Program-made: the position numbers and the translations under genes
Shown here: one piece after another, positions 55,905-64,000 of the stretch
Position numbering within the stretch: the stretch's first letter is position 1
Layout of the letters: each line of letters begins with the position of its first letter
Assembly (NCBI RefSeq): GCF_964340395.1
Contig: NC_135551.1
Coordinates: 9,285,379 to 9,349,378 of the forward strand
Length of the DNA stretch: 64,000 bases
Reading direction: 5' to 3'
Source: Glandiceps talaboti
Lineage: Eukaryota; Hemichordata; Enteropneusta; Spengelidae
Notes under the pieces: generated by a model
Seen by the model: only the letters and a program-made list of their open reading frames with translations
What the model was told of the DNA's origin: nothing
Database searches by the model: none

Positions 55905-56400
55905 TGTTATGAAATTTACTACATCTAAATGCTATGTATTGGCCATGAAGCGCCGTGAAGTTAAATCTATTCATTTTTGTACGTTAGCGATACATTATTG
56001 CAAACTGTGAACTCTAAACATTACTTAGGTGTACATTTCAGTGACAATTTATCATTTTCTCCCCATATCACAAATATTTGTTCTAAAGCTAGTCGCACCC
56101 TGGGCTTTCTTATGAGAAACCTTCGTAACTGTCCACCAAAGTTACGTGAAACAGCATACATATCAATGTGTCGTTCTGTCTTAGAATATGCTGCCCCCAT
56201 TTGGGATCCATACTTAGTAAAGGATATTGTAAGAATTGAAAAGATCCAGTGACGAGGTGCTCGTTTTGTGAAACGAGACTACTGTAGGAGACCCAGTGTA
56301 AATATGTTGCAAAGTTTGAAATGGGAACCATTAGCAGATAGGCGTCTCAATGCAAGGCTGATACTACTGTTCCAAATTGTAAATGAGGAGATAGTAATCA
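55905..56400 (+). pseudogene. Non-LTR retrotransposon (LINE) pol C-terminal remnant
   Basis: Frames with a few breaks encode a typical LINE reverse-transcriptase C-terminal region: KHYLGVHFSDNLSFSPHI, SKASRTLGFLMRNL, RSVLEYAAPIWDPYL, and after a stop RGARFVKRDYCRRPSVNMLQ and LKWEPLADRRLNARL. This matches CR1/Jockey-type elements. Only the 3' end of the ORF is present, as expected for a 5'-truncated insertion. Confidence 0.87.
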
Positions 56401-56487
56401 CCAGAGACGCTGATCTTTTAGATAGTAATCACTAGAGACGCCGTTTCAAGCACCTTTAGTTTAAACAAGCGTATTAACACAGTTTCT

Positions 56488-56733
56488 AATAGTTCAATAT
56501 AGTATAAAAAAGTCAATTCTAACTAAATTGGCCAAAATTGACAATTGTTTCAAACCGCACGATCAATTTCGAATCGGTATGTAGTGCTATGAATATAAAG
56601 CCAGTATGTAGTGAGTAAAGAATAGTTCTTTTGTTAACCCTGTACTTTATATTAGTGTCATGCATTTACTATAGTAAAAATTCTTCCATTTCTTTATTTG
56701 AATTTAAAAAAAAGAAGAAATATCTGTATTTAT
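56488..56733 (+). repeat. LINE 3'-UTR-like repeat, single VNTR unit
   Basis: Directly downstream of the LINE pol remnant and homologous to 42351-42880, with one TGCTATGAATATAAAGCC unit where the other copy has about seven. Confidence 0.8.
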
Positions 56734-56739
56734 TTTTCG

Positions 56740-59410
56740 TTGATTAAAATTCATAAGGAATACCATTTTACCACGTTCCTATAATAATTGTTTGATACAT
56801 GCATTCGACAGCAAAAGAAGCCTCTCCTGGCGTTGTAAGCTCAGTTGATGGTAGAATATGAGTTTCTATAGTCTTTGTAGAATACATTGTGCTAAATTAT
56901 TTTACAGAATTATTCATATTATAGTATACCTAAATACCAGACGAGTTCTTTTTGCCTAAAGCACCTGATGGTTAAATGTGTGTAAATAAGTTGAATGCTG
57001 AAGGTACATTTCACTATGTAGCAAAAATAACCTCGAAAACGTATAAACTCGAATTGTGTCTATATAAGATAAGTCCAGCATGACAAACCATTAGAGAACT
57101 CTGGTCCTCTCTTGGCATATATTAACAATACAGAGTACTGAATCGTTCATTACTGACAGGAGAAGAATCGACAATGTATTAAACTGATTTTTAGCACACG
57201 ACGAATTTTCACAGTTAGATATGCTATTCTTAGCAAATATTTGGCATTTTAAAAGAAACAATATACAATTTGGTGGTGTTATTTTTCAATCACATCCACT
57301 CATATTATATATTCCTTTTCAATTTATCTTAATATCTATCTTTGTAGTTTCTCTACCGATGTTTATTTTACCTATCTACATCGATCCAATAGCACATCAA
57401 AATTCATTAATAGAACACATTAGCACCATTCTAGCACTCCATTTCTAACACTGGCCTGTGTTGATAAGAATGATAGTACAAAATATCATTGAACCGATTT
57501 TCAAATACACAATATTGTACATTTGAAATTGGAATAGAGGTTACATCAATGCTTCCATCTGTATTGTGGTTGTCATGTTAACGTGCACGTAATTATATAC
57601 AATGTTTGTAAGAATAGGACAGTTTATAATTATAAAACGTGATATTTGGAATGGTTTTAGAATAACCTTTGGATGAGCTGTAAGGTTTGATTGAATATAT
57701 GAATTGTAAAATGTCACTATATTTAATTCAGTGTCAGAATGTATGTGACTGTAACAGAACGTGATAGGTTCCAATGCGTTGCTTTGAATTCATTCTTTTT
57801 GTAAGCAATTACTGTTGAAATGTGTCACTGCATTAACAGTGCAATAACTGAATAATCTAATGATTTGATTTTGGTGTTTTGGCATCCGTCACCTAGCAAG
57901 ACTTCCTTAGGGTCTTTCTATTAATGGCTCACATTAGTACTTGCTGTACATGACTAATTTGCATTAAAACACGCCATGTTCATATAGCCTTCAGTTATCA
58001 GATTAGATCGATGAATAATTAACCCATAGTGACCTCAATTTGCATATGGGGGGGGGGGGGCACTATTAGCGTTCTATTTTCCTTAGGGCAATATTCACGT
58101 AGCAAGGAAGTCATATCAGAGATTTGACTATGGAAAGGATATGTACATAAGAATGCGATGTGTTATTATGAAACGCTTGTTGCATAGGCTTATTTGGGTA
58201 CTAGTGTAGGCGTAATCTTACCCCTAATGCTGTTATGTAGCAACTGCTACGTAATAGCCCTGATGTTAATAGACGTCAACGAGTGCCCTCATGACCAGAC
58301 ACTAAGTGTATAATAATGGATTACTTAGTAATACTGCGGTAATTTGTAAAAAAAAAATGACATTTGGTCTAATTTGTAAGTGTGACATCCCAGTCAATTT
58401 CATTTCATATGTATATAGGTCATATCAACATAAACATCTTACGTTATTGTAAACTGCGCCAAATGTTTATTACAAATTTCAAAATGCTCCAATTTTATTA
58501 CAAATTTAAATTGAAAATTAGTCAACATCATAATTGTAAATTTTCTACATATTTACTACAATGACCATATTAAACTAATTACACGTTATTAACACCAACA
58601 CTAAGACATTTATTGCATTCTTCTTTTTCATTTCCTTTATAAGAAAATATTTAAAATTGTACATTGTTCATCGATGAAGGAACCAAAAGTAACTTATACC
58701 CTTCACACTTGAAATTATTTATATCAGATATATGCGGATGTAGGCTTCACACGACCAATTTGAAATTAGCATTCCAATATACTATTTATCTGAAGTGCAT
58801 AAATCGTCATTGTATAAATTGTATTTTTAACAAGTTCAATATGCCAATAATGCCCCCCTTTGTTGTGAGTGAGCGCGCATATTATTCTTGGGCGAGTTGA
58901 GGATAACAAAACATTTGGGATTCGTTACCTAGCCTGCCTACGCCGTTGATGTGTAACTATGCTAATTCAGTATATGAGAACGAGCGCAGTCGGAGATCCA
59001 ACGTCGTTGATAGTCAACTAACGGATCGCAAATGATCTTTACCCTGAACACTCCTTTTACTTGCTAAAAAAACAGTTCTTTACCGAAAGCTTTAATCCGT
59101 TATGCAAATATTATGCAAATATCCGTAAAGATAACAGAACCACCACATGACGCGCGAGTGAGTGAGTGCCGGTGCGGGTACTCAGGAGGGGTGGGGGTGG
59201 CGGTATTTGTATTCCAAGGTTGTCGTGGACACCAAAGACCCAAATGCTTTCCCTGTACAAAGCATAGGGCATCATTAAAAGCGTTGTTGTTAGTTACATC
59301 TAATGATCTATATACACAACAATAGCTTACACTCCGCATGTCTGTATCGAGTATCAAATGACGCTAATATATTTATATTTTGGGTTAGTTTTGGTAAATA
59401 TGATAGTGTA
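56740..59410. other. Intergenic, no gene recognised
   Basis: AT-rich, short frames only, poly-G run at about 58050. A GC-richer patch at 59140-59230 has no clear function. Confidence 0.5.
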
Positions 59411-59414
59411 ATAT

Positions 59415-59417
<3 letters not shown>

Positions 59418-59484
<67 letters not shown>
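59418..59484. repeat. (TA)n microsatellite
   Basis: Uninterrupted TA array. Confidence 0.97.
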
Positions 59485-59486
<2 letters not shown>

Positions 59487-59579
59487 TAATTGTACACACA
59501 TAACGTGTATACAGCTAGTAACTGTAGCGAATCAACAACGAATTTGATTGTTTGTCAGACTCTAGGTACTCAAGAGTGA

Positions 59580-60420
59580 AAAATTTACAGTTACGGAAGA
59601 AGGAAAAGTGATTACAAAGGCAGTGGAAACATGGAAAACTGAGAAGGCTGGGGCTTATGTTGAAAGTGGTAGGCTTGGAAGAGTCAGCGAAGGATGTCAG
59701 CGATTTGGAGATGTCGAAAATTAAGGGGAGATTATTTGCAGATGTAGAGTCAAAGTGCGAGAAGGGTTTCACACCAAAAGCTTATAAGCAAATTGAAAAG
59801 AAATATGTAAATCTGTACCAGCAAAATAATTAAAAACGAATATTGATAATGATTGGCATAGTCCTACTCATCCGAACCATCCAAATTCTTCAGATGCATT
59901 CAATATATCTTGACAACTGCCTGGGGCATCTTTTGTCGTTGAGAAAGACGGATAATAAAACAGATGGATATGAACTTTATTTCCTGAAAATCTACCAGAG
60001 GGGAAAAATCGCTTCCTGAAGGACAACCACCCGTACTTAATCACCCGTAGCAAGACCTTTTTAACAACCTGGTAAATGTCTCCAAGCTATGAATGGAGCT
60101 TTTACAGACAAGGAGCAGACAACAAACCCCAAACTGACAAAGCTATTACAGATGGAAATGGTAAATTATGATTGAGAAAGAGATAATTGGAAGGTAGAAC
60201 CCCAAAGGGAAAATTCAATGCCGTATAGATAAGAGTAAATTAGTCCTGGGTTTTGGAGAATGTCTAGCAAATCTTGGGTGAAAGTAAAATCTATAAAGCT
60301 TAGCAGTAAAGCTTGTGAGCACGAGTTTTCACAATTCAACGAGAAGAAAAACGAAACAATGCTCAAAAGCGTTAGTCTGATTACGAACTGGAGAGATGAC
60401 AAACATTCTGAAGGTTGATA
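59580..60420 (+). pseudogene. Possible degenerate coding stretch (unknown)
   Basis: Plus-strand frames change with stops but look protein-like: LEESAKDVSDLEMSKIKGRL then CEKGFTPKAYKQIEKKYVNL and a stop, later YELYFLKIYQRGKNRFLKDN. Lys/Glu-rich. I do not recognise a family; a decayed transposon or host pseudogene are both possible. Confidence 0.25.
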
Positions 60421-61423
60421 TTTAAACCATTCTTGTGAGAAAGTACATATTGCAAAGATATCATAACATTCAAATAAATTAGAATTCGACCGTTGCTAGC
60501 TGTTATTCCCGAAGCAAGTGAAAAGTACTAGTGTACATTCGAAACGTTAACTTGATACGCATGATTTGGAATTCAAACTTAAATACGAGTAGTAATTATC
60601 AGATACGAGATCTACAGGGCATATTTTGCAAATGCCATATGAAACGTTAACGTTAATATGCAGCTATCGGAAGCTGGAACTTAACAATAGCGTGGTAGGT
60701 ATTCTTATAAAAATATCGTATCAGGGATTCAAATTAAACCAACTTGGATTCGGGATTTCACAAAGGAACCGTTCTAACCTTGAATTTGATTTACAACACT
60801 TTACGATATTCTAACTGTGGTCTTTGTTACAGCGGCAGTGACAGTCGCGTGATGTAGTATTGTGTTGATGCGTCTACTTGACCTTCTCTGGGTCTATTCT
60901 TCCTCGTCTTTATCCTTCATACTTGTATGCCAGTTCGTAAGTTGAACATTATGCATCTGCATTTGTGACATTTAAAAGTGACAATATGGATGACAAAATG
61001 AGTTTATAATTCAGTATTTACTATGTTTTTTTCATTTCGAAAACAATGTGAAATAACATTTATAAAGGCAGTACGTTTGGGTTAGTTAACTATAATTACA
61101 AACAATATTATATGTATAGAATTCGAAGTTTTTTATTGTACGTACTGGGAATGATACATAAATTGCAATTCTTATTTTAAAAACACGGACTTTGTCTATG
61201 GTTTTTCACTGTGTTTTTACGAAGAAAAAAAGGAAGTCACAGTTGTTTCGTGAGTTTAAAATCAAACTATAAATACCAATTTCTCAGCCATATTGTTACG
61301 TTGAAATCGCGATTACATTATACAGTTGGATTTGTAACTTTACCTTTATGTTATTGGTTCTTGCCCTCCAAACATATCCTTGCTATTTAACTCAAACGTA
61401 ATGTTTGTGTATACGTGATTGCA

Positions 61424-61642
61424 ATGGTTGATGGTGATATCATATTACGTGACGCCATCCTTCAAAAGTCATATGTGCTGCCACGTGTAGATGGTGCTGT
61501 AGGATACAAGAAAATCTCCAATCTATTCTACCCAACAGTTGGTGTAGGCGGCAGTTCCACCCACTCAGATCAGGTATCAGTTGTCCTCCGTAACATCAGA
61601 AAAATCAATAATTGCGATATATCCCTTCCAAACCAGAAATAG
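61424..61642 (+). CDS. Possible small ORF or exon (unknown)
   Basis: 72 codons from ATG at 61424: MVDGDIILRDAILQKSYVLP, then NLFYPTVGVGGSSTHSDQ and a stop. CAG|GTATCA follows SDQ and could be a donor. YPTVG is reminiscent of SPRY domains, but this is too little to assign one. Confidence 0.25.
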   Translation: MVDGDIILRDAILQKSYVLPRVDGAVGYKKISNLFYPTVGVGGSSTHSDQVSVVLRNIRKINNCDISLPNQK

Positions 61643-62940
61643 GAAAGTTTCAAAATATCATAAACCGAACACATTCCCCTCCTTTGCATGTGTCATTCAC
61701 CTTAAAGTATAATACATTATTTCCTATGTGATTTAGTGGCTACAAACACCCTAACAAATCTTGAGTTTAAGTTTATGATAAAAAAAATCATCAACTATTC
61801 TTTTAATCATACGGAGTAGACTTTTGACCTTTTTCAGGAAGGAAATTTGACATTATTTGTTTTACTATTGGTAAACCTTTCATTTAATCTTATATCAGAA
61901 AATAAAATATAAATCCCGCTTCTTGGCCTTGATACATTTTTTTTAAACTTTTGTTTGTGGAATCACCAGTAATGTTAACCAATTCACAAGTAATGTATTA
62001 CTGTAACAGCTAAAACAGGCAGCATTCACCAGAATACTACTTGGCACATATACAATTACGGTACAAGTAGACCATTGTCTATGTTCAGTTTGTTCCTTTA
62101 CTTGATAGATAACAGCCCCGTTACTGTGACATTGATTCATACATGATTATCATTTGCGGGTTTTCTAAAAAAAGAAAGGAATGAATGCATGTAAATGAAA
62201 CTCTCCCTTTAATCACAATCTTTAATCACAGCTACTAACTGTGTTCAGCCAGTAAAATAGTTTTTGCATAGCAAGTAAAACAACAACCACAACATGCCAA
62301 ATGATCGGCGTTTATCATTAACTAAATGTATATGATATGTATACAGACTTCTGGAGAATACTCCCTGTTTTAGCTGTATTTAGTTGTTGTGTTTCGCCAT
62401 ATGGAATATGTGACATAGACAGTACAATGGAAGTGTAGCATTCTCATAATACACTTCTTGAAATCTTACAAGTCACTTCCGCACTTTCATGCACCAAAAG
62501 GGCAAATAATTTATCATGAAACGCGGTCTTATATATGATTTCTTTACTCTAGTCATCAAACATTAGAGCCTGATGTCATCGGCTTCCAAACTGGTCACAC
62601 CACCTGAGTGAACATCAACAACTATAGTGATGGGAGACAGCGTGGCGCTACCCCGAGGTAGTACACGATTCCAAAAAAATTGAGATAAGTATCGACGCTC
62701 GGATTTATTTTCAACTACTGCAACATATTAAGTAGATTGTGAAGTTATACATTACTAAGTATGATTCCTTGAAAATTATCATCACTAAAATAATCGTGAT
62801 AAACAATTACGTGTATCTGTCCAATTGACGTATGTTGTTAAAGTTCCTAAAAAGACATCAACATAAATTATAGTATGTGTAAATTTCCGAAAGAAAGTGA
62901 TGAAAATCTAAAGTTGGTAAATAATCATGTATTTATTTCT
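61643..62940. other. Intergenic, no gene recognised
   Basis: AT-rich, short open frames only. Confidence 0.5.
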
Positions 62941-62948
62941 ATGTTTTA

Positions 62949-63034
62949 TACATACATACATACATACATACATACATACATACATACATACATAATGTCA
63001 TGCATACATACATACTAGTACATACATACATACA

Positions 63035-63068
<34 letters not shown>

Positions 63069-63407
63069 CATACATACATACATACGAATGGAGGGGTCAC
63101 AGACGTAGCAAGGGTAAAGAACATGGGATACATACATACATACATACATACATACATACATACATACATACATACATACAAACACATACACATACACATA
63201 CATACATACATACATACATACATACATACATTCATACACACATACATACATACATACATACATACATACATGCATGCATACATGCATACATACATACATA
63301 CATACATACATACATACATACAGACATACATACATACGTACGTACGTACATACGTACGTACATACATACATACATACATACATACATACATACATACATA
63401 CATACAT

Positions 63408-63455
<48 letters not shown>
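62949..63455. repeat. Long (ATAC)n array grading into ACGT and ACAG variants
   Basis: ATAC arrays 62949-62993, 63020-63085 and 63129-63405, separated by 25-45 bp of unique DNA. GTACGTAC variants lie at 63337-63360 and the array ends in pure (ACAG)n at 63410-63455. All the large frames here (Tyr-Ile-His-Thr or Met-Tyr-Val-Cys) are artefacts. Confidence 0.97.
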
Positions 63456-63458
<3 letters not shown>

Positions 63459-63605
63459 TAAACGATTTAATAAAGATCAAATCAGCGATAACTTTAATTA
63501 CATAACATAACTTGCGACCTATATTTATTGTATCAGGACCATTACGTTAATTGCTGGTATACAAAGTTTGTGTCTCTTGCTTTTTGTGAGACATCCTATT
63601 CGATA

Positions 63606-63998
63606 TCACCACCATCTGAACTTCCAACCATTTCCTTCTATCTGATCCATAGTGTGCTGAACTGAATTACATCGTATCTTGCACACGTCATTACTTTGAT
63701 CTGGCGCCAAAAACATCTTTCGTCTGCAATGACGTACTACGAGAGTGAACAACAATGATACCTCGTTTTTAAAGCTGTGCAGGACAGTTATGTTATTTAT
63801 ATTGTTGTTGATTGGAAAACATTTGATGTAGTCCAATAAAATGTATTGTAACACACCTACTAAATTTTCTGTGTTGTGATACGTCATTACATGGTCACAC
63901 GGTATGTAGAGTTTTTGTGTTGTTGACTGCAAATGACGTTTACTGGTCAACAGTTCTAGCAACGGTTGACTGATGATGTCATACACGCATGCGTACAT
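63606..63998 (-). CDS. Open frame at window edge (unknown)
   Basis: 130 codons from ATG at 63998, MYACVYDIISQPLLELLTSK onward, ending IEGNGWKFRWW. Longer than most chance frames here and free of low complexity, but no domain, signal or splice evidence. The window edge hides the upstream context. Confidence 0.22.
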   Translation of the reverse strand: MYACVYDIISQPLLELLTSKRHLQSTTQKLYIPCDHVMTYHNTENLVGVLQYILLDYIKCFPINNNINNITVLHSFKNEVSLLFTLVVRHCRRKMFLAPDQSNDVCKIRCNSVQHTMDQIEGNGWKFRWW

Positions 63999-64000
63999 GT

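Overview
The window is animal nuclear DNA: AT-rich, intron-rich, and packed with microsatellites, SINEs, MITEs and decayed retroelements. Very frequent TACATGTA-type words, long ATAC/GTAT arrays, tRNA-derived SINEs and a HACE1 orthologue close to the vertebrate protein suggest a marine invertebrate (a lophotrochozoan, or an invertebrate deuterostome such as a hemichordate or amphioxus). I cannot name the species from sequence alone.

1-20.5 kb: one gene on the + strand, HACE1, an ankyrin-repeat/HECT E3 ubiquitin ligase. I can place 24 exons (1163-19269) that join in phase into 1019 residues ending at a TAA. Only the first exon(s), about 40-45 N-terminal residues, lie outside the window. The introns carry an inverted copy of exon 9, a Tourist-like MITE 25 bp after a splice donor, two foldback elements, a 112-nt hairpin, two tRNA SINEs and a SINE split into opposed halves. 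A 34-bp minisatellite follows the stop codon.

20.5-29.1 kb: a transposon graveyard. A decayed minus-strand Bel/Pao retroelement (gag-like, aspartic protease, reverse transcriptase, RNase H) lies between 170-195 bp direct repeats that look like LTR remnants. A zinc-knuckle/retropepsin fragment of another class sits next to it. A second Bel/Pao-like gag/protease block follows, near two perfect cAMP-response elements. Inverted repeats at about 21.2 and 28.4 kb enclose the region, and a second copy of the HACE1-intron MITE lies at 28.7-29.1 kb.

29.1-36 kb: an inverted pair of short cysteine-rich coding-like segments (31.5-32.1 kb, unrecognised family), a 3'-SINE copy, a palindromic MITE, and an intronless rhodopsin-like GPCR on the minus strand (33941-34999).

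36-64 kb: mostly intergenic sequence. It holds SINE copies, large microsatellites (ATAC/GTAT, TA, GA, CA, ACAG), a LINE 3' fragment whose 3'-UTR repeat recurs 14 kb away with an expanded 37-bp VNTR, a terminal-inverted-repeat element at 54.6-55.2 kb, and a few short open frames of unknown status. Nothing suggests that HACE1 and the GPCR work together. They are separate genes in convergent orientation with repeat-filled DNA between them.
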